Shown here in pieces: positions 1 to 8,383 of a stretch of 36,028 nucleotides of DNA. Source of the stretch: an uncultured Chlorobiaceae bacterium. Lineage in GTDB: Bacteria > Bacteroidota > Chlorobiia > Chlorobiales > Chlorobiaceae. Location: assembly GCA_903838025.1 (NCBI GenBank), contig CAILXB010000141.1, positions 1 through 36,028 of the forward strand, in the 5' to 3' direction. The first letter of the stretch is position 1; every line of letters starts with the position of its first letter. A model generated the notes under the pieces. The model was not told where the DNA came from. It was given only the letters and a program-made list of their open reading frames with translations, and did no database searches. A program made the translations under genes and the position numbers.

Positions 1-159
1 AGCATTGGCTCCGCCCTGGGCCGCAGAGGTATGGGAACGGTTAGGATAGACTTTGGAGAGAACGGCGATATTCAGTGCCGGATTGGTTTTCATTGCCTCC
101 ATAGCGGCATAGAGCCCGGCTCCACCGCCTCCGACAATAACAATATCAAATGGTTTCAT
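1..159 (-). CDS. sdhA: Succinate dehydrogenase/fumarate reductase flavoprotein subunit, N-terminal part only
   Basis: The gene runs off the left edge, so only the first 53 codons are visible and the ORF track misses it. The translation starts [19 protein letters not shown], a dinucleotide-binding Rossmann motif ([10 protein letters not shown]). It continues to [10 protein letters not shown], the family motif whose His carries covalent FAD. The start is supported by an AAGGAG ribosome site about 10 bases upstream. In this family the protein is the catalytic subunit of membrane-bound succinate dehydrogenase or fumarate reductase. In green sulfur bacteria it would be expected to run as fumarate reductase in the reverse TCA cycle, which is inference from lineage. 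A CBS-domain gene lies upstream on the same strand; the iron-sulfur and membrane subunits are not in the window. The choice between the names sdhA and frdA cannot be made from 53 residues. Confidence 0.93.
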   Translation of the reverse strand, partial: MKPFDIVIVGGGGAGLYAAMEAMKTNPALNIAVLSKVYPNRSHTSAAQGGANA

Positions 160-307
160 ACGCTCAAATCTCCTTGTGAAGCCGCAGAGAGGGCCTCACT
201 GATTAAATGAAGGGGCACTGCAACCGACCGAAGCGCCCCGCTCATTGAAATTGGTCTTTCTGGTAATACTGAGAAATGCTGTACAAGATACCCTTAAAGC
301 TGGAAGG

Positions 308-760
308 CTACAGGGCGACATGATCATCATGAACAGGAAGCTCCTCAACAGCATGAAGCACATCCGTCATATTGAGAAGACCAAGAATTTTATTGTTTTC
401 CATAACAGTAAGACGCCTGATATTGGTACGTTTCATCAGGCGAAGAGCATACTTGATTCGAAGGCTGGGATTGACACTGATGACCGGCTTGCTCATGATT
501 TGAAACACGGGAGTATTCCATGGATCACGGTGAACATCCTCGCCTGGATCAATCACCTTTTCAAGAATATCTTTCTCAGTCACAATACCATAGCAATCGT
601 CCTCATTACGCGGCTCAACGATAAGACCGCTCTCCTTGCTCCGTTTCATGATTTGCAACGCCTCGGCCACCGTACAACTCCCCTTGATTACGTGAAACTC
701 TTTCTGCATAAGAGCAGATACCGGCAGCGTACGCAATGTTATAAGCTGATCCATAGTCAT
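308..760 (-). CDS. CBS-domain pair protein
   Basis: A stand-alone pair of CBS domains, about 150 residues. The first repeat covers roughly residues 15-75 ([13 protein letters not shown] ... [13 protein letters not shown]) and the second residues 85-140 ([15 protein letters not shown] ... [14 protein letters not shown]). Both end in the usual G-[IL]-x-[TN]-x-x-D turn that closes the adenosine-nucleotide pocket. CBS pairs sense AMP, ATP or SAM and usually regulate a partner protein; no enzymatic domain is attached here, so the partner is unknown. The ORF track starts at a TTG (793). I prefer the ATG at 760, since the extra N-terminus ([11 protein letters not shown]) is not part of the fold. It lies about 150 bases upstream of sdhA on the same strand and could be co-transcribed with it. 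There is no sign of damage. Confidence 0.88.
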   Translation of the reverse strand: MTMDQLITLRTLPVSALMQKEFHVIKGSCTVAEALQIMKRSKESGLIVEPRNEDDCYGIVTEKDILEKVIDPGEDVHRDPWNTPVFQIMSKPVISVNPSLRIKYALRLMKRTNIRRLTVMENNKILGLLNMTDVLHAVEELPVHDDHVAL

Positions 761-954
761 CAGGTTACTTAAAATTAAAAAAACAGATAACAACCATTTT
801 TACGTGCCTGGACAAAAAAAAACAGGCATCAGAATTTAAGTCAGAAAGCAGAAAAAGAGAGGAACACCCGCCGCTACCCTTACAACTGGTGCAAGCAATT
901 AATTTATAAAAAAAAACAACATAATTACAAGGACATCACCCTTAAAAAGCGAAA

Positions 955-1596
955 TTATGCAATTCCGTGTGTTTTTTTATAAGCCGCCCAGTTTTGTTTC
1001 AAGGCAAGAAAAGCTTTGAAATCTTGCTGAATCAGAAAGGGATTCAGAGCTCGCTCTGCACTGATGGAGGAGATGGGCGACACGCCGTAATCGTGTCCTG
1101 GATAAACTTTTGTCTCCGAAGGAAGCCGCATCAGCTTGCTGTGCAGAGAGTTGTATTCATCAAGAGCCTCCTCTTCAGTACTGGTACCCCCCACCTTTCC
1201 CGTAAAGAGGGTGTCGCCGGTAAAAAGAGCATCACCAACATGAATACAAAGAGAATCCCTTGTATGCCCAGGCGTATGGAGAATGCGGGCCACAAGAGAA
1301 CCAAAAGAAAAAAGAGCCCCATCCTCTACGGTAATGCCAGTCAATGGACAGGTATCACCATAGAGCAAGGGAGAAAGAGCGGTCATCAGCCCGATGGCTT
1401 CGTTGCCATTGGTATGATCGTTATGGCCATGGGTTGAAAAAATGTAACGGATTACAAAATCCCGTTCAGCAGCAAACTGCACAATCATTGAAGGATTGTA
1501 AGAGGCATCAATAACAATGGCATCCTTCGATACCTCATCGGCAACAAGGTACCCAAAGTTTCTGTCGCCGCCTGTACGAAACTGTTCAACAATCAT
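955..1596 (-). CDS. Metallo-beta-lactamase-fold hydrolase (glyoxalase II / persulfide dioxygenase-like)
   Basis: A 213-residue single-domain MBL-fold enzyme. The metal site is visible: STHGHNDHTNG (the THxHxDH motif, near residue 55), HTPGHT, GDTLFTG and a late PGHDYG histidine. The length and the GDTLF segment are those of hydroxyacylglutathione hydrolase-like proteins. ETHE1-type persulfide dioxygenases belong to the same superfamily and cannot be excluded by eye. It is the last gene of the leftward efflux operon, only 14 bases after the RND pump gene, with an AAAGGA ribosome site about 10 bases before the ATG. The context (CstR-like repressor at the head of the operon, sulfide-oxidising lineage) suggests a thiol or persulfide substrate, but that is inference. 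The likely location is cytoplasmic, as there is no signal peptide. Confidence 0.88.
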   Translation of the reverse strand: MIVEQFRTGGDRNFGYLVADEVSKDAIVIDASYNPSMIVQFAAERDFVIRYIFSTHGHNDHTNGNEAIGLMTALSPLLYGDTCPLTGITVEDGALFSFGSLVARILHTPGHTRDSLCIHVGDALFTGDTLFTGKVGGTSTEEEALDEYNSLHSKLMRLPSETKVYPGHDYGVSPISSISAERALNPFLIQQDFKAFLALKQNWAAYKKTHGIA

Positions 1597-1610
1597 GCGA
1601 TTGGCATCCT

Positions 1611-4600
1611 TTAAGGTTTTGATGATTTATTTTCAACAATATAATAGACAATCGGCACAACTACGAGCGTCAAAATAGTTGAAAGAACACCGCCCCAAAT
1701 CAGTGATATTGCAAGTCCCTGAAAAATCGGATCAAAAAGCATGACAAGAGAGCCGATAACAACGGCACCTGAGGTCAGAATAATCGGCTTTGTACGAACC
1801 GCCGCCGACTCAATGACCGCTCGCTTAAGATCCGCCCCTTCCGCCCTGCGGATCTGGATAAAATCAATAAGCAGTACCGAATTGCGTACCATAATGCCCG
1901 CCAGGGCAATCATGCCAATCATACTGGTTGCAGTAAAGAAAGCGCCATGCACAAAATGGCCTGGAATGATGCCCACAAGACTAAGCGGAATGGCAATCAT
2001 CATGATCAACGGAGTTTTGAACGACTGGAACCATCCGATAATCAAAAGATAAATGATGACAAGAACAACGGCAAAGGCGGTACCAAGATCTCTGAACACT
2101 TCAAAGGTAATCTGCCACTCCCCGTCCCATTTCATGGCCAGTTTCTCGTCCGAAGCGGGGCTGGCCGTATAGAGCGGGCTGACGCTGTATCCTCCCGGAA
2201 CCTTGAGCTGCTCTATTTTTTTATCCATGTTGAGCATGGCATAGACCGGACTCTCCGTCGCTCCGGCAACATCTGCCGTCACGTACACAACCCTGCGAAG
2301 ATCCTTGCGATAAATGCTCTTCTCCTGAATTTTTTCTTGAACCGTCACCAGCTCCGAAAGCGGAATCATCTCTCCAGCCCGCAGACGGGTTGTAAGCGTT
2401 CCCATACCCTGCGACTGCACAAAAAGCGTTGAAAGATCATGCAGGGAGGTTCTGTCCGACTGAGGAAGCCTTACCTGGATTGTAACCGGATCCAGCTCCT
2501 TGTCGGTATGCAATACCCCTACATCCATGCCGGCAAGCGACATGCGCAGCGTCTGGGCAATCTGTTCGGCGCTCACTCCACGGAAGGCCGCTCGCTCTTT
2601 ATTGACCACCAAATCGTAGACCTTCTGGTCATCTTCAACCATCCAGTCAACATCAACTACACCAGGAGTCTCTTGAAAAACCTTTTTGACCTGCCGGGCA
2701 AGTGCAATCTGCTGCTCCTGTGAAGGGCCATAAATTTCAGCCACAAGAGTTGAAAGTACCGGAGGGCCTGGAGGAATCTCAACAATCTTGGCATTGGCGT
2801 TGTACCGTCTTGCAATCTGCTGCACCCCGGCCCTTACCTTTTTGGCAATATCGTGGCTCTGCGCCTTGCGCTCATCTTTGGGCACAAGATTGACCTGAAT
2901 GTCGCCCATGTTTTTTGCCTGACGCATATAGTAATGGCGCACAAGGCCGTTAAAATTGATAGGCGCATTGATACCGACATAGTATTGATAACTGCGGACT
3001 TCAGGCACGGTTTTCAGATAGGCCGAAATCTCTTTGGTCACCCTTGCCGTCTGCTCAAGAGCGGTACCTTCCGGCATATCCACAATCACCTGAAACTCAT
3101 TTTTGTTGTCAAAAGGGAGCATCTTCATCTGAACAGCCTTCATCGGCACCAGTAAAATGGCACCAGCGAGCATCAACCCAACCACACCAAAAGCAATCCA
3201 GCGCTTGAAACTGCTCTCAATAAAGGGAGAAAGAATTGTGTTAAAGAGCCTGTAATAGCCCGTTTTGGTAATATCATACTCTTCATGATGCCCCTCTTCT
3301 GTTTTAAGAAGACGGAATGCAAGCCAAGGAGTGGCAATCAGGGCAACAAGCAGCGAAAAAATCATGGCCAGCGAAGCGCCGATTGGCATCGGACTCATAT
3401 AGGGCCCCATCAGACCTGAAACAAAGACCATCGGAAGCACGGCCGCGATAACCGTAAAGGTTGCAAGGATAGTCGGATTACCCACCTCATTGATCGCAGT
3501 AATTGCTGCCTGGAGCTTTGGCTGCCGCTTCATGGCAAAATGACGGTGAATATTTTCGGCAATTATGATCGAGTCATCAACAACAATACCTGTCACAAAA
3601 ATCAGCGCAAAAAGAGTCACCCTGTTGAGTGAATAATCGAGCAGATAGTAGATAAGCAGGGTAAGGGCAAAGGTAATCGGCACCGAGGCAAAAACCACAA
3701 GCGCCCCCCTCCATCCAAGAAAAAAACCAACCACAATCGTTACCGCCACAACTGCCACAATGAGATGCTCAAGAAGGGTAAAAACCTTGTCGGTTGCGGT
3801 TGCACCATAGTTTCTCGTTTCGGTTACCGTCACATCGGCGGGAATAAAACCCTTTTTAAGATTGTCAACCCTTGCGAGCACCTTGTCCGCAAGCTTTGAC
3901 GCATCACTTCCCTGTCGTTTGGCCACCGTCAAGGTCACCGCAGGATACTCGCCCGAAGCAGAACCGTTCGGAGCTGCAGCCGCCCAGCCGAAAAAGTTGT
4001 AATTATTGACCTCCTCAGGCCCATCTACAACACTCGCAACATCGCGAAGGTAGACCGGCGATGAACCGTAGATACCTATTACAATATTGGCAACATCATC
4101 GGCGTTCTCAAGAAAGCGTCCCGAACGAACAATGATCTCCTCATTCATCTGCTTGAAATCACCCGCTCTCATCTGGCTGTTAGACAGTTGTACCTGACGG
4201 GCAATCTGCAGGGGACTCACATTGAACTGCCGGAGTTTTTCCTTGTCGAGCACAATTTTTACCTGACGTTTCAATCCCCCCTTTATCTCAACATCACCGA
4301 TATTCTTGATTTTTTTCAGCTCATCAGCCACCCCGACGGCAGTTTTACGAAGCTGAAAAGGATCCTTCGTCTTGCTCCAGAAGGTGAGGTTAAGCACTGG
4401 AACATCGTCAATCGAGACCTTTTTCATCAACGGGAACTGGACTCCCGGAGGCATCTTGTCCATATTTTTCATCAAGGTCGACCACAACTTGACCATGCTT
4501 TTTTCAGCATCTTCACCCACCTTGTAGCGTACCGTCACCACCGCAAAGTCAGGCATGGAGGTGGAATAGACATAATCAACGCCAGGAATTTCAGTCAAGG

Positions 4601-4823
4601 TACGCTCAACCGGCTTGGCAACCCGTAGCTCCACCTCGGCAGGAGTTGCTCCCGGATAGGGAATATAGAGGTCAACCATCGGCACCACAATCTGGGGCTC
4701 CTCCTCTCTCGGCGTCATAAATGTTGCCATAATACCCACCAGAAGAGCGGCCACCATCAAGAGCGGCGTAATCTTTGAATTGATAAACTGTTTTGCAAGT
4801 TTACCGGCAATACCATCATTCAT
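1611..4823 (-). CDS. RND-family efflux pump inner-membrane transporter (AcrB/HAE-like)
   Basis: A 1070-residue protein with the two-fold repeat of RND transporters: TM1 near residues 15-37, a large periplasmic loop, TM2-6, then TM7, a second loop and TM8-12. TM4 carries the paired Asp of the proton relay (TGIVVDDSIIIAENIHRH), as in drug-type HAE pumps; heavy-metal pumps have a different signature here. Near the start are PREEEPQI and YPGATPAEVE, typical of bacterial efflux RNDs. The pump would take substrate from the periplasm or inner leaflet and pass it to a TolC channel. The start overlaps the end of the adaptor gene by 8 bases and has a GGAGG ribosome site 9 bases upstream, so the two genes are translationally coupled. 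The substrate is unknown. The unusual point is its partner: the adjacent adaptor is far too short. Confidence 0.95.
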   Translation of the reverse strand: MNDGIAGKLAKQFINSKITPLLMVAALLVGIMATFMTPREEEPQIVVPMVDLYIPYPGATPAEVELRVAKPVERTLTEIPGVDYVYSTSMPDFAVVTVRYKVGEDAEKSMVKLWSTLMKNMDKMPPGVQFPLMKKVSIDDVPVLNLTFWSKTKDPFQLRKTAVGVADELKKIKNIGDVEIKGGLKRQVKIVLDKEKLRQFNVSPLQIARQVQLSNSQMRAGDFKQMNEEIIVRSGRFLENADDVANIVIGIYGSSPVYLRDVASVVDGPEEVNNYNFFGWAAAAPNGSASGEYPAVTLTVAKRQGSDASKLADKVLARVDNLKKGFIPADVTVTETRNYGATATDKVFTLLEHLIVAVVAVTIVVGFFLGWRGALVVFASVPITFALTLLIYYLLDYSLNRVTLFALIFVTGIVVDDSIIIAENIHRHFAMKRQPKLQAAITAINEVGNPTILATFTVIAAVLPMVFVSGLMGPYMSPMPIGASLAMIFSLLVALIATPWLAFRLLKTEEGHHEEYDITKTGYYRLFNTILSPFIESSFKRWIAFGVVGLMLAGAILLVPMKAVQMKMLPFDNKNEFQVIVDMPEGTALEQTARVTKEISAYLKTVPEVRSYQYYVGINAPINFNGLVRHYYMRQAKNMGDIQVNLVPKDERKAQSHDIAKKVRAGVQQIARRYNANAKIVEIPPGPPVLSTLVAEIYGPSQEQQIALARQVKKVFQETPGVVDVDWMVEDDQKVYDLVVNKERAAFRGVSAEQIAQTLRMSLAGMDVGVLHTDKELDPVTIQVRLPQSDRTSLHDLSTLFVQSQGMGTLTTRLRAGEMIPLSELVTVQEKIQEKSIYRKDLRRVVYVTADVAGATESPVYAMLNMDKKIEQLKVPGGYSVSPLYTASPASDEKLAMKWDGEWQITFEVFRDLGTAFAVVLVIIYLLIIGWFQSFKTPLIMMIAIPLSLVGIIPGHFVHGAFFTATSMIGMIALAGIMVRNSVLLIDFIQIRRAEGADLKRAVIESAAVRTKPIILTSGAVVIGSLVMLFDPIFQGLAISLIWGGVLSTILTLVVVPIVYYIVENKSSKP

Positions 4824-5232
4824 GGGTTTGATCCTCCACAGTCACACTTTTTATTACTGTTACACCTTCAACAAGCGCAGGAGCAGAGACTCCCACCACA
4901 AATTCCCCTTTATCCAACCCGCCAAGAACGACAAGATCGCCCCGCATGGAGCGACCAGTACTGATCCATCGGACAGTGAGGCGGTTATCAGCCCCGACAA
5001 CAAAAACAGCGGTAAGCTCCCCTTTATGGAAAATTGCCGTTGCAGGCACCAGCAGCACCTCATCGCCCCCGGCTTCAACCGCGCTACGAACGGCAACAAC
5101 ACTCACTACAGCAACAGGAGCCGCCTTGCTCCTGCTTTTTAGCGACTCCGAATTCTGGTTGCTGCACCCTGCAAAGAGCAGGGGAATGGCCACCAGAAAG
5201 GGAAAAAATTTCATTTTTATATCCGCACTCAT
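4816..5232 (-). CDS. Severely shortened periplasmic adaptor (membrane-fusion) lipoprotein
   Basis: Only 138 residues, whereas RND adaptors usually have 350-400. The N-terminus is a lipoprotein-type signal (LLFAGC, Cys near residue 22), followed by APVAVVSVVAVRSA, which resembles the first strand of a mature adaptor. The sequence then goes straight to VLLVPATAIFHKGELTAVFVV ... DLVVLGGLDKGEFVVG, which is the C-terminal membrane-proximal domain. The lipoyl, helical-hairpin and most beta-barrel parts are absent, yet the frame is open and the gene is tightly spaced, with tolC 32 bases upstream and RND overlapping downstream. This looks like an in-frame internal deletion of about 200 codons, or a specialised mini-adaptor. 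Without a hairpin it should not be able to reach a TolC channel in the usual way. An alternative start is the ATG at 5214. Confidence 0.82.
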   Translation of the reverse strand: MSADIKMKFFPFLVAIPLLFAGCSNQNSESLKSRSKAAPVAVVSVVAVRSAVEAGGDEVLLVPATAIFHKGELTAVFVVGADNRLTVRWISTGRSMRGDLVVLGGLDKGEFVVGVSAPALVEGVTVIKSVTVEDQTHE

Positions 5233-5264
5233 AAAATTATTTCACTTCAAGTTAAAAAGGCCTT

Positions 5265-6590
5265 TCAGTTACCACGGTAATAGTCAAGCTCACTTTTCGA
5301 AACACAATAATCGTATGACGCCTGGTTCAACCTCATTTTCGAATAGGTATAGGCCTGCTCCCTCATCAAAAGCTCGAAGGTCATCGCCATACCGGTCTTA
5401 AACTGCTCACCAATAAAACCAAGGCTTACCTTTGCCTCCTCAAGAGCTTTGCGGGCAACAGCTATTCTTGCTTTGGCGGTTTTCATCGACCTGAGCGACC
5501 GGCTCACTTCAGCCTGACTATTACTCTTTGCTGCTTCATAATTGTACATCGCCTCACGCGTCTGCGCCTTGGCCTCCTGGGTACGACCCGCTGTTGCCAT
5601 ACCATCATAAATATTCCACTGCATGTTCATCCCGATCGCCCAACTGGAGCCACCGCCAAAAACATGGTTACTGTGCAGGTTGGTCTGCATAAATGCGTTC
5701 AAACGAGGAAGTGTGGATGCATGAGCCATCTCTTCCTGACTTTCTGCAACTTGCCGAAAGGTTTCGAGTGCCTTGAGATCGGCTCGATTCTCCAGCAGGT
5801 ATTGTTCATTTCCATCTGGCAGCCGATCATCGACAACAAAATCACCCGTCGGCACAATGTTTACACCCGCCTCAAGATTCAGCAACACGGCAAGAACGTC
5901 CGTGCCATTTTTTATCTCGTCATGCAGCAAAAGCTTCTGCTCCTGAAGCTCAGCAAGCCTCACATCGGTCGAAAGCTTGTCAGATTTTGTCAGCAACCCG
6001 GCACGATACCCCTTTGCGGCATCATTGCTGTGAGCCTGCATGGTTTTTATCGACTGTTCGACAGCCTCTATGTTTTTTCGGGCAAGAATGAGCCCGTAAT
6101 AGACTTTGCTGACCTGGAATTCAACACTCTCCTCTGCACGGAGAGCCATCAGTTCCTGGCCCTTTTTGGCGGTTAACGCCATACTCCTGCCGATTGCAGC
6201 ATCCGCATTAAACACCGGCTGCGTCACCTGAAGAGAGGTATTAAAATCGTTGATACCATCAGGGTGATTAAGCGTTTCAGGAATAAAATCACTCTGCTGT
6301 ACACTCTTCTGCTGCAACTTGAAGACCAGCGCCGCCCCCGGATCGTTCGTAACAACCAGCGTCTCCAGCAGCGTCACTTTCGGCAAATATGACTGACGGG
6401 TCTGAACCACCCTCGCCTGAGCCTGATCAACCCTGCTTTTGGCCGCCTTTACCGTGTAATTATTCTGACGGGCCATAGTGATGGCGTCGGAAAGAGAGAG
6501 CCTCATTGCTCTGTCTGCCGTTTTTGCCTGAAGCGGCGAAGCCAGAGCAGCAGCAACACAACAACCGACCAATACCTTATATACCTTCAT
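5265..6590 (-). CDS. TolC-family outer-membrane efflux protein
   Basis: A 441-residue protein with a Sec signal peptide (cleavage after about residue 22, PLQA-K). Two similar halves follow, rich in long amphipathic helices with heptad Ala/Leu/Glu patterns, as in TolC. Recognisable parts are LSLSDAITMARQNNYTVKAA (first helix), LETLVVTNDPGAALVFKLQQ and LQVTQPVFN in the first half, and NMQWNIYDGMATAGRT in the second. In the family, trimers form a channel through the outer membrane and periplasm that exports what the RND pump delivers. The gene begins 6 bases after the CsoR-family repressor stop codon and is followed by the shortened adaptor and the RND gene, so it belongs to the same repressed operon. 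Length and ends look intact. Confidence 0.92.
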   Translation of the reverse strand: MKVYKVLVGCCVAAALASPLQAKTADRAMRLSLSDAITMARQNNYTVKAAKSRVDQAQARVVQTRQSYLPKVTLLETLVVTNDPGAALVFKLQQKSVQQSDFIPETLNHPDGINDFNTSLQVTQPVFNADAAIGRSMALTAKKGQELMALRAEESVEFQVSKVYYGLILARKNIEAVEQSIKTMQAHSNDAAKGYRAGLLTKSDKLSTDVRLAELQEQKLLLHDEIKNGTDVLAVLLNLEAGVNIVPTGDFVVDDRLPDGNEQYLLENRADLKALETFRQVAESQEEMAHASTLPRLNAFMQTNLHSNHVFGGGSSWAIGMNMQWNIYDGMATAGRTQEAKAQTREAMYNYEAAKSNSQAEVSRSLRSMKTAKARIAVARKALEEAKVSLGFIGEQFKTGMAMTFELLMREQAYTYSKMRLNQASYDYCVSKSELDYYRGN

Positions 6591-6596
6591 GTTTTT

Positions 6597-6848
6597 TTAT
6601 TGTTTAGAGATGAGCTTCAAAATCTTTTCAACATTTTTTGAATCATCATTACTCACGCACTCCTTGAGATTGCGGTGCAGTACCAATGAAAACGTGTTGT
6701 CCAAAGCGGCCTTTGCCGCCTGAAACTGCGTAATAATCTGGGAGCACTCCTTCTCCCGTTCAATCATCCTGACAAGACCCTCAACCTGACCAGCAACCCT
6801 TTTCAGCCTGAGAATCACATCACTCATATTCCGTTCAGTTTTAATCAT
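6597..6848 (-). CDS. CsoR/RcnR-family transcriptional repressor, CstR-like
   Basis: A small all-helical DNA-binding repressor (DUF156 family), 83 residues from the ATG at 6848 or 76 from the ATG at 6827. The core RLKRVAGQVEGLVRMIE is the family's N-terminal DNA-contact helix. Sensing residues: Cys in EREKECSQII and Cys in LHRNLKECVS. Four residues before the second Cys sits Asn, where copper-sensing CsoR has His. The same Cys/Asn/Cys arrangement is, to my knowledge, that of CstR, which senses persulfides through the two Cys. I therefore infer a reactive-sulfur sensor rather than a Cu(I) sensor. The track start at 6899 would lie inside or beyond the operator and is rejected. It heads the efflux operon and probably represses itself and the pump genes. 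Confidence 0.88.
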   Translation of the reverse strand: MIKTERNMSDVILRLKRVAGQVEGLVRMIEREKECSQIITQFQAAKAALDNTFSLVLHRNLKECVSNDDSKNVEKILKLISKQ

Positions 6849-6871
6849 AAGAATTGCATCTAAAAATAATA

Positions 6872-6896
6872 AATACCCATACCCCCTATAGGTATT
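6872..6896. promoter_or_regulatory. Probable operator of the CsoR/CstR-like repressor
   Basis: The sequence AATACCCATACCCCCTATAGGTATT contains an AATACC...GGTATT inverted repeat around a C-rich centre. This A/T-flanked C-tract palindrome is the usual shape of CsoR-family operators. It lies 24-48 bases upstream of the preferred repressor start, where it would cover the promoter. The functional assignment is inferred from position and shape. Confidence 0.6.
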
Positions 6897-6958
6897 CAAG
6901 ATATAAAAAAAAAGCTACGCACAAACTTTTTTTATTGAACGCAAGACTGGATGGAAAA

Positions 6959-7636
6959 TCAACCCTTTTTTTTGCCTCCCTCTACAGCAAGTTCAGCCGC
7001 AGTGCAGCAGATATCCGACTGAACCTGACAAAGCATACTTTCTGTTGCCTGCTGCATGATTTGCGACATCACAGCCTCGCTCATAAACCGCAAAATACCC
7101 TCAGGCATAAGGTTCAGGGGAAAAGAGAGTTCAAAATCAAGAGCAATATCGGTATCAAAATAGACTGATGTCCGGCCATCATGCTGATGCAGCAGGCAAA
7201 TTTCAGAACTTGCATGACCGACGAAAGTGTGGGGAGAAATCAGCTCAACTTCAGGATGATCATGAACCGCTTCCCACCGAATCCGCCTTCCATCACCATT
7301 GAGGTGCGACCTGTTTTTTACCCTGGAAGCCAACTGCTGTCCATAACTGTCATCAAACGAAAAAACCTCCTCCAGTTGGCGAACAAAAAACACTGCCGTG
7401 ATCGGATTGTTTCGAGGATCAGCCACCTGAAAAATCCACTGAAAAATACCGAGGTCCACTAAATACCTGACGTTACTGCAATAAGGATTACACTTCAGCA
7501 GCTTTTCATGATCTGAAAAGTAGAGAATCGATTCATGAAAACATGAGTCAAGAACCACATGCGCTTTGCTTTTACCAACAACTTCCATTGATGTACGAAA
7601 AAAAATTGAAGAACCAAAAATCCAGACAAGTGTCAT
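6959..7636 (-). CDS. SRPBCC/DUF1997-like protein
   Basis: A 225-residue protein without signal peptide or membrane helix. From about residue 20 it reads like a START/SRPBCC ligand-binding fold of the DUF1997 type: SKAHVVLDSCFHESILYFSD, a central strand region (GIFQWIFQVADPRNNPITAVFFV) and a C-terminal DFELSFPLNLMPEGILRFMSEAVMSQI helix. The family assignment is by pattern only. Such folds bind hydrophobic ligands, and next to a carotenoid cyclase a pigment or lipid ligand is plausible but unproven. The first ATG overlaps the stop of the preceding gene (ATGA), suggesting translational coupling. An internal ATG at 7588 (MEVVGKSKAHVV) matches the domain start better, so the start is uncertain. 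The C-terminus is Lys-rich (GGKKKG). Confidence 0.6.
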   Translation of the reverse strand: MTLVWIFGSSIFFRTSMEVVGKSKAHVVLDSCFHESILYFSDHEKLLKCNPYCSNVRYLVDLGIFQWIFQVADPRNNPITAVFFVRQLEEVFSFDDSYGQQLASRVKNRSHLNGDGRRIRWEAVHDHPEVELISPHTFVGHASSEICLLHQHDGRTSVYFDTDIALDFELSFPLNLMPEGILRFMSEAVMSQIMQQATESMLCQVQSDICCTAAELAVEGGKKKG

Positions 7637-7914
7637 AAAGCTTTCGAACGCTCATCACGGATTGAGAGTTCCGTATCTTCCCTCTCCATCTCTTTTTGCC
7701 GCATAACCTCTCCCAAATTTTCAACCAACGTGCAGGCAACCTTGTTGGCCACGTTTCCAACCAAAAAGCCACCAAGGCCAGCAAGCAATAACCGTGGGAC
7801 TCCTCGAACAAAAAACGGAATCCCCAACGGAGAGAGAAGAAATGCCCCGCTGACAATTGCTGCCGCTGGCTTGAGAACCCCCTCCGGCAACGGGTGCTGT
7901 TGATTATCAGACAT
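7633..7914 (-). CDS. Small hydrophobic protein of unknown function
   Basis: A 93-residue protein I do not recognise. Residues 12-55 are hydrophobic and glycine-rich (GVLKPAAAIVSGAFLLSPLGIPFF ... LLLAGLGGFLVGN), enough for two short membrane segments or a membrane hairpin. The C-terminal 35 residues are strongly charged (RQKEMEREDTELSIRDERSK). It has a good AGGGG ribosome site 7 bases before the ATG. It overlaps the SRPBCC-like gene by 4 bases and follows the small acidic-tail gene and cruA on the same strand, so it is probably part of a pigment-associated operon. It could be a chlorosome or membrane accessory protein; that is inference from context only. Confidence 0.65.
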   Translation of the reverse strand: MSDNQQHPLPEGVLKPAAAIVSGAFLLSPLGIPFFVRGVPRLLLAGLGGFLVGNVANKVACTLVENLGEVMRQKEMEREDTELSIRDERSKAL

Positions 7915-7996
7915 AAAAGCCCCTGATTTACTTTTTTGACAAGCAGGCCATCACTACCCTATAAACGCCATATCGAAAAAAAACGGTGCCTGGCGC

Positions 7997-8350
7997 CTAC
8001 TCTTTTTTGGCAGTTCCATCAATAATTTTATTGAGTGAATTGGATAACATACCGCAAACCATCTCAACCATCTTCAACTGCGAGGTGCCAATATCAACCA
8101 GAGAGGTGCAATAAACATTGAAGGCCTCAACGGTATCAATAAGGGGCTCAGAGAGTGTTGCATCCTCTGCAGGCTCTGGAGCCACTGCTGCTTTAGGCAA
8201 TACTCCGCCTCCCTTTGTGGCGGCTACAGTGCGGCTTTGCGTCTGGGATGGTGAGGTCGTTGCTGCTTTTATGCCTGGCTCTTCCTGAGGAGAGGCATCA
8301 CTTTTTTTGAACCGGGAAAAAAATCCCCCTTTTTTTTCATCTTTTGCCAT
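7997..8350 (-). CDS. Small protein with amphipathic C-terminal helices, unknown function
   Basis: A 117-residue protein in three parts. The N-terminus is basic (MAKDEKKGGFFSRFKK). Residues 18-70 are low-complexity, rich in Ala/Pro/Ser/Thr and probably disordered. The C-terminus is an amphipathic helical region, IDTVEAFNVYCTSLVDIGTSQLKMVE and onward to NKIID. That last part is loosely like the amphipathic helices of CsmB/CsmF-type chlorosome envelope proteins, but the similarity is too weak to name it. The start at 8350 is chosen because GGAG lies 7 bases upstream; the track start at 8356 leaves only one or two bases. It begins 33 bases after the cruA stop, so it is almost certainly co-transcribed with it. 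Confidence 0.65.
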   Translation of the reverse strand: MAKDEKKGGFFSRFKKSDASPQEEPGIKAATTSPSQTQSRTVAATKGGGVLPKAAVAPEPAEDATLSEPLIDTVEAFNVYCTSLVDIGTSQLKMVEMVCGMLSNSLNKIIDGTAKKE

Positions 8351-8383
8351 GATCATTCTCCATTTGACTGTTAAAAAAAGATA

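Noticed and set aside
156-245. A 29-codon ORF (minus strand) ending in an ATGA overlap with sdhA
   Set aside because: The overlap is suggestive, but the peptide has no recognisable features, the ribosome site is weak, and its end mostly coincides with the sdhA ribosome-binding region.
245-772. 175-residue plus-strand ORF
   Set aside because: It lies antisense to the CBS-domain gene, with no family features; a shadow ORF.
805-828. TGCCTG-12-CAGGCA hairpin after the MBL gene
   Set aside because: Only six pairs with a long loop and no T tract after it on the relevant strand; too weak to call a terminator.
1131-1322. Hydrophobic 63-residue minus-strand ORF within the MBL gene region
   Set aside because: An alternative frame of the MBL-fold gene, which has intact metal-binding motifs.
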